Of a stretch of DNA of 59,253 nucleotides, positions 34,434 through 44,389 are shown one piece after another. Each line of letters begins with the position of its first letter. Within the stretch, counting starts at the first letter, position 1. Under the pieces are notes generated by a model that worked only from the letters and a program-made list of their open reading frames with translations, did no database searches and was not told the origin of the DNA. Source of the DNA: a virus; the IMG/VR virus record IMGVR_UViG_3300034103_000920, positions 1-59,253 of that record; one strand, written 5' to 3'. Position numbers and translations under genes: made by a program.

Positions 34434-37400
34434 ATGGCAAATACAGTTTTCAAACTGCGTCGTTCATCAGTCGCAGGCAAAAAGCCAACTACTTCAGATA
34501 TTGCCATTGGCGAACAGGCTATTAATCTTACTGACAGAATATTATATTCTTCTGATGGAACAAACGTTTGGGAAATTGGGGCCAATAATACTATAGTCAA
34601 TGTTACCAATTCAATAACCGTTGCAACCAATTCTATTACCAATTCTTCCGGTATTTTTACTAATTCTATTAATTCTGCTTCTTTTAAAGTAGGATCAGCG
34701 GCATTTATTGCAAACACTTCTGGCGTTTATACAAACAATAACATTAATATATCATACAATGATAGGGGTATAACATTTACTCCTTTGTCTGGCGGCGCCA
34801 ATGTTGGTTTTAGACAACAGAGCGACGATAACTTTGTATTTTATTCTACAAATACTACAAACGGTCAAAGAGCCATTTTTAATGTATATGCTAATACGAT
34901 TTCTGGTCAAGGATCGGCTTTTAGAATTAATGTTCCACTTGACATAGGATCTAATCCCATATATTCAAATGGTAGTATTGGTACTAATGGTCAAATTTTG
35001 ACTTCTAATGGATCTGCTACTTATTGGGCGACTATTACTGGTACGGGTACTGTTACTAGTGTTGGATCAGGAACTGGTTTGACTGGTGGGCCAATTACTT
35101 CGAGTGGAACTCTTTCTGTTAATACTGGGTATAATTTCACTTGGTCTAATATTCATACTTTCCAGTCAAACGTAGCGTTTACTGGTAATAATATTTCTGT
35201 CGTTTCTAATACGGGTTCAATATTATTTGGTGGAGCATCTGACCAAAATTGGAAAATTGGTCGTAATACAGGAGCCACTACAAAATATTACTATACAAAC
35301 AATTCTCTTGATATTATTGCAGCAAATTCAAATTTAGAAGGTATTGTATTCGGTTGGACAGGAAATTCATATTTAGAAACTGGATATGCTGGCACGTTTA
35401 CAAGATTACCAATATATGTCGGTAATAGCACTGTAAATGTTTCTATAAACTCTACTTCTTTTACTGGAACGGCTAATAATTCTTCATATTTTGGTGGCAA
35501 TTTGCCTTCTTATTATACTGATGCAACTAATATTACTACTGGAACTTTACCATACGCTCAGTTAGGAAATAATGTTGTTAATACAACTGGATCGTTTACT
35601 TTATCTGGTGTGACCACTTTTAATGCTAATATCGTATTAGGTTCCTCTGGTATATCAGCAAACGGTTCTTACGGTTCTGCAGGACAGTCTTTACTTTCAA
35701 ACGGTTCTGCTACTTATTGGGCTACTGCTGGCGCTACATTAAACGCTAATAATACAGACACTCAGACTTTCTATATTGGTCTTTCAAATGCTTCTTCTGG
35801 CGCTTGGACAAACGCAGTTGTATCAACAACTAAGTTGTATTACGTTCCAAGCACTGGCAAGCTAGACGCATCAATTGTTAACGCTGCATCACACACAGTA
35901 GGGACTGCCTTTACCGCTAACTCTACTGTAGTTAATGCAGTATCATACTATGCAGGAACGACCTTAATTGGTAATACTACCGGTCCTTATGGTAAAACCG
36001 AAAGCAATTTAAATGTTAATAATGCGTTAACGTCAAACACAGCAACTTATCTTGGTAATTCTTCTGCTACTGTTGCGAATGTATCGTCATGGATCACAGG
36101 TAACGCAGCTACTGCTTATACCAATGCTGTTTCTTATGTTGATGGTCTCAAATTAGATTCTGTAACAAACACATCTATTACATATATTCCTGTAGCGAAT
36201 ACTGTTAAGAATGCTTATGATAGGGCAATAGATGCTAATACTAGAGCAGCGTCAGCGCAATCTGCCGCTGTTTCTGCGTATTCTAATGCTGTTTCGTATG
36301 TTGATGGTAAAATTGCCACTGCCAATTCGGCCATAACAGGTAATGCTGCTACTGCTTATTCGAACTCTGTATCATATACAGATGGCAAAATAGCAACAGC
36401 TAATTCTGCAATTACTGGTAATGCAGCTACTGCTTATTCTAATGCTACAGTATTTGCTTCAAACGCATCTAATATTAATACTGGAACTTTAGCTGAGGCT
36501 AGACTTCCTTATCGTATGGATCAAAACGTTAGAACAACTGATAACGTTTCTTTTAGTAGTTTGACTCTTACTGGAAGTCTTTCTATTTCTGGTAATGTTA
36601 ATGTTATTGGTTCGAACACATTATCTATTGTTGATAACTTTATCTATCTAAATTCAAATAATACAGTAGACAACGAAGATCTCGGTATAGTTGGTAACTA
36701 TAATACTACTGGTAATTCTTTGGGTTACGCCCATTCTGGTATTTTCCGAGATGCTTCTGATGGTATCTGGAAAGTTTTTGATGGATATAAACCAGAACCA
36801 GATGCTAATGTTAACATTGATACTACAAATACTACTTTTCAACTAGCCAATTTCCAAGCTAATACTCTATATCTTGGTAATACTTCTACAAATTGGTTGG
36901 TTGCTAATATTGGTGGTATGTATCATACTGGAACCGTAAACGCTGCTAGTCATACAGTAGGAACTGCTTTTACTGCCAATGCTACAGTAGTTAACGCAGT
37001 AACATATTATGTTGGTTCTACTCTTATCGGTAACTCTACTGGTCCTTATGGTAAAACAGAAGGTTCGTTAAATGTCAACAGCGCATTAACTTCCAATAAC
37101 TCAACCAATCTTGGCGGAACTGCAGCAGCTTCTTATCAGCTCAATTCTACGTTGAATGCGAATATCGCTGCTTATCTTCCGGTATATACTGGAGTTGTTA
37201 ATGGATCATCTCATACAGTAGGTACATCTCTTATTGCTAATGCTACTGGTGTGTATCATACTGGAACTATGAACGCAGCCAGTCTTACTGTTGGAACTTC
37301 TACAATAGCCAACTCAACTGGTGTTTACACTGGTATTATTAATGCTGCTAGTCATACAGTAGGCACTGCATTTACCGCTAATTCAACATTAACAAACACT

Positions 37401-38027
37401 GTATCTTTAGTGGTTTCTACTAATACATCTACTTTTGGAACTGCAGCATATATTGTTGCTAATGGTAATGTTGGTATTGCAACTTCTTCTCCACAATCAA
37501 AACTTTCTATTGGTGCAGGCTCGATAGCAGACTCAGCTCTACCAGTTCAAATTAGTACTTCATCAAATACTGGTTTGTCTTATTTTGCAGTCAATAGAAA
37601 CGGCAGTTACGGCGCATTGTTTGGTTATGACAATGGTGGAACTTTTGCTGGTGTTACTATCAGAAATGTGGTTGCCTCCGGAACCTCTGGGGATGCTATT
37701 TGTTTTGCTGTTAATAATACATCGGAAGCAATGCGAATTCTTGGATCAGGAAACGTAGGTATCGGGAACACAACACCAGCAGATAAATTGGTCGTTGGTG
37801 GTAATGTGATGCCAGGTTCTGATAACGCTTATAATCTAGGTTCCGCAACATTAAGATGGGCCAACGTATTTACGGGCGACTTACATCTTTCTAACGAAAG
37901 AACTAGAGGTAATGATATTGATGGAACTACTGGTAATTGGACTATCCAAGAAGGCGAAACTGAGCTTTTCATTATAAATAATAAAAATGGTAAAAAATTC
38001 AAATTTAAATTAGAAGAGGTTGAATAA
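34434..38027 (+). CDS. Tail fibre protein with conserved C-terminal cap
   Basis: The 1197-aa protein starts FKLRRSSVAGKKPTTSDIAI with GEQAINLTDRILYSSDG, an N-terminus widely seen in T4-like cyanophage fibres. The shaft contains repeated phrases (AASHTVGTAFTANSTVVNAV, IGNTTGPYGKTE) present twice in this protein and shared with the next gene. Around 720-800 it has the shared DxIYLxxNNxxxDxxDIGxxxxYN plus SGIFRDASDGIWKVFDGYKP module. The end reads LHLSNERTRGNDIDGTTGNW, TIQEGETELFIINNKNGKKF and FKLEEV, a cap known in related fibres. The stop shares a base with the next ATG (TAATG), so this and the next fibre are made from coupled translation. Confidence 0.78.
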   Translation: MANTVFKLRRSSVAGKKPTTSDIAIGEQAINLTDRILYSSDGTNVWEIGANNTIVNVTNSITVATNSITNSSGIFTNSINSASFKVGSAAFIANTSGVYTNNNINISYNDRGITFTPLSGGANVGFRQQSDDNFVFYSTNTTNGQRAIFNVYANTISGQGSAFRINVPLDIGSNPIYSNGSIGTNGQILTSNGSATYWATITGTGTVTSVGSGTGLTGGPITSSGTLSVNTGYNFTWSNIHTFQSNVAFTGNNISVVSNTGSILFGGASDQNWKIGRNTGATTKYYYTNNSLDIIAANSNLEGIVFGWTGNSYLETGYAGTFTRLPIYVGNSTVNVSINSTSFTGTANNSSYFGGNLPSYYTDATNITTGTLPYAQLGNNVVNTTGSFTLSGVTTFNANIVLGSSGISANGSYGSAGQSLLSNGSATYWATAGATLNANNTDTQTFYIGLSNASSGAWTNAVVSTTKLYYVPSTGKLDASIVNAASHTVGTAFTANSTVVNAVSYYAGTTLIGNTTGPYGKTESNLNVNNALTSNTATYLGNSSATVANVSSWITGNAATAYTNAVSYVDGLKLDSVTNTSITYIPVANTVKNAYDRAIDANTRAASAQSAAVSAYSNAVSYVDGKIATANSAITGNAATAYSNSVSYTDGKIATANSAITGNAATAYSNATVFASNASNINTGTLAEARLPYRMDQNVRTTDNVSFSSLTLTGSLSISGNVNVIGSNTLSIVDNFIYLNSNNTVDNEDLGIVGNYNTTGNSLGYAHSGIFRDASDGIWKVFDGYKPEPDANVNIDTTNTTFQLANFQANTLYLGNTSTNWLVANIGGMYHTGTVNAASHTVGTAFTANATVVNAVTYYVGSTLIGNSTGPYGKTEGSLNVNSALTSNNSTNLGGTAAASYQLNSTLNANIAAYLPVYTGVVNGSSHTVGTSLIANATGVYHTGTMNAASLTVGTSTIANSTGVYTGIINAASHTVGTAFTANSTLTNTVSLVVSTNTSTFGTAAYIVANGNVGIATSSPQSKLSIGAGSIADSALPVQISTSSNTGLSYFAVNRNGSYGALFGYDNGGTFAGVTIRNVVASGTSGDAICFAVNNTSEAMRILGSGNVGIGNTTPADKLVVGGNVMPGSDNAYNLGSATLRWANVFTGDLHLSNERTRGNDIDGTTGNWTIQEGETELFIINNKNGKKFKFKLEEVE

Positions 38028-41000
38028 TGGGTGAGTTTATTGGTAACTCTACGGTAAATAGTAGTCTTACAACAACTCAATTAAGGGTCGGTGCAAATTC
38101 AACCTTTACTATGTTGACCGCCAATGCTACTGGCGTTTATGCCAATGCCACTTTGGTCGCCAATTCTATTGGCCCATATGGAAAAACTGAAGGCAATCTA
38201 AACGTCAATAGTGCTACCTATGCCACATCTGCTGGTAGCGCTACCAATGCTTCTGCCGCTACTAATGCAACTTATGCTACTAACGCAGGAACAGCTAACA
38301 ATTCAACCTATTTGAACGGTCAATTAGCTTCTTTTTATACCAACGCTACCAATATTACTACTGGCACATTGCCTTACGCTCAAATACCAGCTAATGTTAT
38401 AAACACTACTGCTGCATTTACAATATCCGGAGTGCACACTCATAACGCTAATGTTATTATGGGTAGTTCTGGTCTTTCTGCTAATGGTGGTTTTGGTACT
38501 GCTGGACATGTTCTACATTCGAATGGAACTGCAACTTACTGGGCAACAGACGATGCTGGAGTAACATCAGTTGCAACAGGCAATGGTCTTACCGGTGGAA
38601 CTATCACTGCCACAGGAACAGTAAGCGTTCTTGCTAATAATGGCATAACTGCTAATGCTACCGGTTTGTATGTCACTCAAGGAACTGGCACTGTAGTAAA
38701 TGCTACTGGTGTTCATGTTAATTCGACGTATATTGGAACCCTTTCAGCAAATAATACGACTTACGTTAACGGCAAGACTGAAGGTAACTTAAACGTCAAT
38801 AGTGCCACCTACGCAACGTCAGCTGGATCGGCCACTAACGCTTCCGCTGCCACTAATGCTACCTATGCTACTTCGGCTGGATCAGCTACCAACGCTACTT
38901 ATGCTACCAGTGCCGGTAGTGCTACTACTTCTACAACCCAAGCATTAACTGATAATTCTACAAACATTGTCACAACTAACTGGTTTAATGAAGCAATTTA
39001 TTCAACCAGAGGCGCTCATAATATTTCTGGTGGAGGAACTATTAGTTACGGCGCTGTTGCTGGGTTTGTTAAATGGACTGCACGTTTCATTATTATTGGT
39101 GATTCTAAAGGAACATCATCACCCGGAAACGCTAATTACTATGACATTAACTGCCCATCAACTGGATCAATTGATGTTGTTGGCACTACTGCAGTAACTG
39201 CAACGACTAATGGTATTCCTCTTGCTTCATGGCAAGCCCTTTATTATGATCTTGGCGATGGTTCGGCAGCTGGCGCAACAGCATTCCATATTGTAGACTA
39301 CAATGTAGGAACAGCAAATTATATGGTGCCTGCTGATTGGGTTCTACTTGCAGTAGTTAATGGTGATAATAGTTCTTGTAAATTTACTGCTGGTGTGGTT
39401 CTAGATTCTGGCGAATCTTTTGATACTACTGCATATTCTAGTTATAAGGTTCCTGTTGCTGCATCAGCCACTAACGCTACTTCGGCTGGATCAGCTACTA
39501 ATGCAACTTATGCTACTAGTGCGGGAACTGCAAATACAACTCAATCCTTAACGTTTGCATCTGATGGAACTGGTGCAGCTGCTACTAGTACTTTTAATGG
39601 TGGTACTGCTAGAACAATTTCTTATAATTCTGTTGGCGCACCGTCAACAACTGGCACTAATGCTTCTGGCACTTGGTCAATCAATATTAATGGTTCGGCT
39701 GCTTCTGCTACTAACGCTTCAGCAGCCACAAATGCGACCAATGCTTCTAATCTAGGCGGCGTTGCTGCTGCCAATTATGCTAGAACAGATACAGCTGACA
39801 CATTTGATGGAGCTGTAACATTCTCGGCTGGTGCAAACTCTATTATATTTTCTAACGCTACAAGTAATTTTATAGGTTGGAATACTTCTGGCGTTGCTGC
39901 TCCTGCAGTTACCACAAGATCGGCAGGAACAAAATTACTATTGTATCCAGCTATCGCAGCGACTTCGGTGGATTATGCTGCTGGTATTGAAAACAATCAT
40001 CTATGGTTATCAACTGCTACTACTGCTGGCGGTATAAAATTATACGCAAATACTTCAACCATTTTATTATCTAATACTACTGGCACTTATATTAATGGCA
40101 CACAGGCTGTTATTAACAGTGGAACTTGGTCTATCAATATCAATGGTTCAGCAGCTTCGGCCACAAACGCTTCTGCTGCCACTAACGCTACTTATGCTAC
40201 AACCGCTGGATCAGCGCCTAACCCTAACGCCGTAACATTCAATAATGGTGGTGCTGGAGCAGCTTCTGGTAGCACTTATACTGGCGCTGCGACATTAACG
40301 GTTTCATACAATACTGTTGGCGCTCCATCAACTACTGGAACAAACGCTTCTGGAACTTGGTCTATCAATATCAATGGTTCAGCAGCTTCTGCAACTAATG
40401 CTTCTGCAGCTACTAATGCTACTTATGCTACTAGTGCTGGTACTTCCGGTGTAAACAACGCAGATAACTACGTTAATGTAAGAGTTATTCGTAATTCTAA
40501 CCTGGCAACAAATAACGATGGTATGTTTATTGGGTACGGTAGCACTAATTCTGGTGCTACTAGAATTTATGGAGCAGGTAGCACTGTTGGACACTCTTAC
40601 ATAGACGCTTCCGGAAATTGGTTCAGAAGCGATGCTGTTCAGTATGTATTGAATACTGGAACTTGGTCGATCAACGTTAATGGGTCTGCTGGTTCTACTA
40701 CCCAAGCAGTCACATTCAATAATGGTGGTGCTGGTGCAGCTTCTGGAACAACATTCAATGGTGGCACTGCCAGAACAATTTCTTATAACTCCATTGGCGC
40801 TCCGTCAACTACTGGCACTAATGCTTCTGGAACTTGGTCGATCAACGTTAATGGGTCTGCTGGTTCTACTACCCAAGCAGTCACATTCAATAATGGTGGT
40901 GCTGGTGCAGCTTCTGGAACAACATTCAACGGCGGAACAGCCAGAACAATTTCTTATAACTCAATTGGAGCTCCGTCAACTACTGGAACAAACGCTTCTG

Positions 41001-41602
41001 GAACTTGGTCTATCAACATCAATGGATCAGCAGCATCAGCAACTAATGCTTCAGCCGCCACCAACGCCACTTATGCAACCAATTCTGGATATCCAGGCGT
41101 TGGGTTAGACTATCAGAGCGTAACTAATGCTGCTGCGTTGCAATCAACTGGTTGGGCTTCTTATCCTCATTATAAGGTTTATTTCTGGAACACTTTGCCA
41201 GTTACACAGTCTCAGTCTTTATATATGAGAATTTATATTGCCGGCGCTTTTGGAACAAGTAATTATTATCATGAATCATTAGCTGCGTACAATAATGGTA
41301 ATGGTGCATATTATGGCGGCACTTATACTTTTTGTTATTTAACATATCCAGGTTACTTTATCACCGCAGCGACAGGTGGTAGCGGTATGGCAGGAACTAT
41401 TGAATTATTAGGCGCTAACGTTGCGTCTGTATATAAATCATTTAGATGGGATGTATACGGAGCAGCATATACTACTGGATTTGGACACCGAGCATTTGGT
41501 GGTGGATGGTATACGGGATCTACAGGAGCTATTACTGGTATTCAGTTATATTCTTCCTCTGGAAATATTACAGGTAACATGAGAGTTGTTGGATATAATT
41601 AA
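38027..41602 (+). CDS. Tail fibre/adhesin with AT-repeat shaft and receptor-binding-like C-terminus
   Basis: The 1191-aa protein has a shaft of repeats such as ATYATSAGSATNAS and SININGSAASATNASAATN, a phrase family found in long fibres, and fibre motifs NGQLASFYTNATNITTGTLP and ATGNGLTGGTITATG. From about residue 1010 the C-terminal domain (DYQSVTNAAALQSTGWASYP to IQLYSSSGNITGNMRVVGYN) is homologous to the three small proteins at 43189-44989, ending in the same YGWN-type terminus. This domain is therefore the likely receptor-binding tip. A near-exact 171-nt duplication lies inside the gene (about 40656-40929). Confidence 0.75.
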   Translation: MGEFIGNSTVNSSLTTTQLRVGANSTFTMLTANATGVYANATLVANSIGPYGKTEGNLNVNSATYATSAGSATNASAATNATYATNAGTANNSTYLNGQLASFYTNATNITTGTLPYAQIPANVINTTAAFTISGVHTHNANVIMGSSGLSANGGFGTAGHVLHSNGTATYWATDDAGVTSVATGNGLTGGTITATGTVSVLANNGITANATGLYVTQGTGTVVNATGVHVNSTYIGTLSANNTTYVNGKTEGNLNVNSATYATSAGSATNASAATNATYATSAGSATNATYATSAGSATTSTTQALTDNSTNIVTTNWFNEAIYSTRGAHNISGGGTISYGAVAGFVKWTARFIIIGDSKGTSSPGNANYYDINCPSTGSIDVVGTTAVTATTNGIPLASWQALYYDLGDGSAAGATAFHIVDYNVGTANYMVPADWVLLAVVNGDNSSCKFTAGVVLDSGESFDTTAYSSYKVPVAASATNATSAGSATNATYATSAGTANTTQSLTFASDGTGAAATSTFNGGTARTISYNSVGAPSTTGTNASGTWSININGSAASATNASAATNATNASNLGGVAAANYARTDTADTFDGAVTFSAGANSIIFSNATSNFIGWNTSGVAAPAVTTRSAGTKLLLYPAIAATSVDYAAGIENNHLWLSTATTAGGIKLYANTSTILLSNTTGTYINGTQAVINSGTWSININGSAASATNASAATNATYATTAGSAPNPNAVTFNNGGAGAASGSTYTGAATLTVSYNTVGAPSTTGTNASGTWSININGSAASATNASAATNATYATSAGTSGVNNADNYVNVRVIRNSNLATNNDGMFIGYGSTNSGATRIYGAGSTVGHSYIDASGNWFRSDAVQYVLNTGTWSINVNGSAGSTTQAVTFNNGGAGAASGTTFNGGTARTISYNSIGAPSTTGTNASGTWSINVNGSAGSTTQAVTFNNGGAGAASGTTFNGGTARTISYNSIGAPSTTGTNASGTWSININGSAASATNASAATNATYATNSGYPGVGLDYQSVTNAAALQSTGWASYPHYKVYFWNTLPVTQSQSLYMRIYIAGAFGTSNYYHESLAAYNNGNGAYYGGTYTFCYLTYPGYFITAATGGSGMAGTIELLGANVASVYKSFRWDVYGAAYTTGFGHRAFGGGWYTGSTGAITGIQLYSSSGNITGNMRVVGYN
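40656..40929 (+). repeat. 171-bp direct duplication in the fibre gene
   Basis: Bases 40656-40758 recur identically at 40827-40929 (103 bp, offset 171 nt, in frame; 57 codons). The next bases differ first at 40759 versus 40930. Each copy encodes the repeat around NGSAGSTTQAVTFNNGGAGA. The identity at synonymous sites points to a recent event. Confidence 0.85.
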
Positions 41603-41609
41603 TTTTAAT

Positions 41610-41617
41610 ACTAAATA
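41610..41617 (+). promoter_or_regulatory. Candidate late promoter for the S74 fibre
   Basis: ACTAAATA (6 of 8 bases, with intact TAAATA) ends 34 nt before the ATG at 41651 in the 48-nt gap between genes. An AGGGGAAAGGGA purine run supplies the ribosome site. Confidence 0.5.
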
Positions 41618-41650
41618 TATTTAAAATAAAACCATAGGGGAAAGGGAACC

Positions 41651-43186
41651 ATGGCTAATAAAGATTTCGTAGTTAAAAATGGCTTATCTACAGGAACTAA
41701 CTCAGTTTCCATAGGAACAGCTTTGACTGTATCTTCAAATGGTAATGTTGGTATTGCTAATACTACTCCTGCAAATAAATTGTCAATTGCTGGCACAGTT
41801 GCTCTTGGTAACACTAGTGTTACCGGCTGGGTAAATGCTTCTTCTGGTTTTTATGGAACTGTTCAGACAGCAACTCAAGGCACGATAGATCACAACTCCC
41901 TTTCCAATTATTCAGCAGATCGCCACATAGCTCATAGCACAATTTCAATAACTGCTGGTACAGGTTTGTCTGGCGGTGGAACGATCGACGCTAATAGAAC
42001 TTTAAATGTTACCAATGTTCCAAATGCATTAACAATTAATAATGGTGGAGCAGGTTCGGCTTCCGGAACAACATTTAATGGTAGCTCTGCAGTTACCATT
42101 TCATACAATAGTATTGGAGCTCCATCAACTACTGGCACTAACGCCTCTGGTACTTGGTCTATAAGTATTAACGGTTCAGCTGCTTCGGCTACCAACGCTA
42201 CTTATGCTACTAGTGCTGGTAGTGCTACTAATGCCACCTATGCAACATCGGCTGGTTCCACTTCTCAATCTCTAACTTTTGCCTCAGATGGAACTGGTGC
42301 TATTTCTGGCACTACGTTTAATGGAGGAACTGCTAGAGTTATCTCATATAACTCTATCGGAGCTCCAAAGACAGACGGAACTAATGCTTCCGGAACTTGG
42401 TCTATTAACATCAACGGTTCAGCTGCTTCGGCTACGAATGCTTCTGCCGCTACTAATGCTACTTATGCAACATCGGCCGGATCGACTTCTCAAGCAGTGA
42501 CATTTAATAATGGCGGAGCAGGCGCTGCTTCTGGCACTACGTTCAACGGCGGAACAGCCAGAACAATTTCTTATAACTCAATTGGAGCTCCGTCAACTAC
42601 TGGTACTAATGCTTCTGGCACTTGGTCTATTAACATCAACGGTTCAGCTGCTTCTGCCACTAACGCATCAGCTGCTACCAATGCCACCTATGCAACTTCT
42701 GCTGGTTCAGCTACTAATGCCACCTATGCAACTTCTGCTGGCACTTTCACAAGCATATCGCAAGATTCAAGATTTAATTCTATAGGTGTTGGTATGGCCG
42801 CTCAAGGTAGCTCTACCATATATGCCATGGGTGATATTGTCGGTGGTTATTCCGACGAAAGATTGAAAACTGACATTAAACCAATTGAAAATGCTCTAGA
42901 AAAAGTTATGAGTATTTCTGGAGTTAATTTTAGAAGTAATGATTTAGCATCAACTTTTGGTTATAATGAAACAAATCAAGTCGGTGTACTGGCACAAGAA
43001 CTAGAAAAAGTTCTGCCACAAGTAGTTAGATTGGCACCTTTTGACGTGGAAACTGTTGACGGTGTTCAAAGATCTATCTCTGGTGAAAACTATAAAACTG
43101 TTCAATATGAAAGAATAGTTCCATTATTGATCGAAGCTATCAAACAACTAGCAAAAGAAGTTGAAGATCTAAAAAGTAAGGTCTAA
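41651..43186 (+). CDS. Tail fibre with C-terminal S74 intramolecular chaperone
   Basis: The 511-aa protein has an N-terminal NGLSTGTNSVSIGTA region, HNSLSNYSADRHIAHSTISI with TAGTGLSGGGTI (fibre motif as at 26294), a shaft of ATNATYATSAGS repeats and, from about residue 395, a peptidase S74 domain. This shows GGYSDERLKTDIKPIENALE, then FGYNETNQVGVLAQELEKVL and a terminal helix. In endosialidase-type chaperones the chain folds as a trimer and cuts itself before the Ser of S-D-x-R-x-K, with a Lys five residues on as second catalytic residue; here S401 and K406 fit. The mature fibre would be 400 residues, with about 111 released. It is the only fibre in the window with this domain. Confidence 0.88.
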   Translation: MANKDFVVKNGLSTGTNSVSIGTALTVSSNGNVGIANTTPANKLSIAGTVALGNTSVTGWVNASSGFYGTVQTATQGTIDHNSLSNYSADRHIAHSTISITAGTGLSGGGTIDANRTLNVTNVPNALTINNGGAGSASGTTFNGSSAVTISYNSIGAPSTTGTNASGTWSISINGSAASATNATYATSAGSATNATYATSAGSTSQSLTFASDGTGAISGTTFNGGTARVISYNSIGAPKTDGTNASGTWSININGSAASATNASAATNATYATSAGSTSQAVTFNNGGAGAASGTTFNGGTARTISYNSIGAPSTTGTNASGTWSININGSAASATNASAATNATYATSAGSATNATYATSAGTFTSISQDSRFNSIGVGMAAQGSSTIYAMGDIVGGYSDERLKTDIKPIENALEKVMSISGVNFRSNDLASTFGYNETNQVGVLAQELEKVLPQVVRLAPFDVETVDGVQRSISGENYKTVQYERIVPLLIEAIKQLAKEVEDLKSKV

Positions 43187-43188
43187 TT

Positions 43189-43761
43189 ATGCCAGGAACA
43201 AAAATTAATAATTCTGGTGTTACGTTTCCAGATGGTTCTTTACAACCAACTGCACGTGGTACCAGACAGTATTTGACAACGATAACAGCTTCTAATTCTG
43301 GTTCGATACAGTATACAGGCCATACAAATACATATAATCATTATGATTATGTATTGAATAATGTAATGTGCACTAGTGGTTATTATTTGTGTTACAGATA
43401 TTATGTAAGTGCAGTTTATCAATCTTCAGGATATTACACAGCAGGTTGGGTTAACAGTAATTCTAATGGGTGGGCCCCACAAGGCGGTTATACTGCATAT
43501 GCAGTTATTGATAGTTATACGTATAATGTTGCTGGTGGTGGTGTTTCTGGATGTTTGACTTTGTATAATTGCCGCCAAACAACAAATGTAAAATTTTCTC
43601 TTTTTCATGCAGCTGGAAAATATTATACTGCTGGGTATTCAGCGCAGTTTGGAGGAGGAACTACTTGGTCAGGGTCTAATGCTGCAGTCGATGGAATACA
43701 ATTTCTACCAACTGGAGGTTCTATAATTTCCGGATCTGTAGATATATACGGATGGAATTAA
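43189..43761 (+). CDS. Stand-alone receptor-binding-like protein 1
   Basis: The 190-aa protein is a paralogue of the next two. It starts with KINNSGVTFPDGSLQPTARG, a short N-terminal phrase (DGSxQ-x-TA) common to small fibre proteins, then has aromatic, Tyr-rich strands and a C-terminus GIQFLPTGGSIISGSVDIYG-WN. Compare DGFQIYYSSGNIQAGTIRVYGWN in the second and IQLYSSSGNI...VVGYN at the end of the 38027 fibre. No signal peptide is seen. It is likely a separately made tip or decoration protein; it starts 2 nt after the S74 fibre stop. Confidence 0.65.
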   Translation: MPGTKINNSGVTFPDGSLQPTARGTRQYLTTITASNSGSIQYTGHTNTYNHYDYVLNNVMCTSGYYLCYRYYVSAVYQSSGYYTAGWVNSNSNGWAPQGGYTAYAVIDSYTYNVAGGGVSGCLTLYNCRQTTNVKFSLFHAAGKYYTAGYSAQFGGGTTWSGSNAAVDGIQFLPTGGSIISGSVDIYGWN

Positions 43762-43764
43762 TAA

Positions 43765-44376
43765 ATGCCAACAAGTTTAAAAAGCTCTAATGTAACATTT
43801 CCTGACGGAACAACTCAGACTACAGCAAGAGGCGCTAGAACTCTTCTTACAACTTTAACCGCTTCTAGTAGTGCTTCATTGTCTTATACGGGTTTTAGTG
43901 ATTCATATAACAATTATGAATTGCTTGTTTACAACATGATGTCAGCAACGTTAAATGTTGGTTTTTATATGCGATATTATTTCGACGGTGGTTTTAATTC
44001 TGGCACATATTATTCTACAGGCGTTTGGATCAATCAATACGCAACCACTGGTAGCCCACCATTTGTTCCTGCTAGTGGATATGCTGGTATTGGCGGTTCT
44101 GTTGGATATATACCATTAACTTATTCCAATTACGCTTTCAACGGTAGTAGTGCTGGTGTTAGTGGAATGATTAGATTCACAAATTGTCGTAATACTTCTT
44201 CTTCAAAGAATTATAATTTTGTTTTATCCGGAATGGATTATACGACAAATTATGCTGCACTTACTTTTGGTGGTGGAACACATAGTTCTTCTACTTCTAA
44301 ACTTGATGGTTTTCAAATATATTATAGTTCAGGAAATATACAAGCCGGAACTATAAGAGTCTATGGTTGGAACTAA
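43765..44376 (+). CDS. Stand-alone receptor-binding-like protein 2
   Basis: The 203-aa paralogue starts SLKSSNVTFPDGTTQTTARG and has SYTGFSDSYNNYELLVYNMM (compare YTGHTNTYNHYDYVLNNVM in copy 1), an internal GVSGMIRFTNCRNTSSSKN (compare GVSGCLTLYNCRQTTNVK) and ends GTIRVYGWN. The three share cysteine/Tyr positions such as the N-C-R motif in copies 1 and 2. It begins 3 nt after copy 1, so the array is translated as one unit. Confidence 0.65.
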   Translation: MPTSLKSSNVTFPDGTTQTTARGARTLLTTLTASSSASLSYTGFSDSYNNYELLVYNMMSATLNVGFYMRYYFDGGFNSGTYYSTGVWINQYATTGSPPFVPASGYAGIGGSVGYIPLTYSNYAFNGSSAGVSGMIRFTNCRNTSSSKNYNFVLSGMDYTTNYAALTFGGGTHSSSTSKLDGFQIYYSSGNIQAGTIRVYGWN

Positions 44377-44389
44377 AATAGGAAAATAA

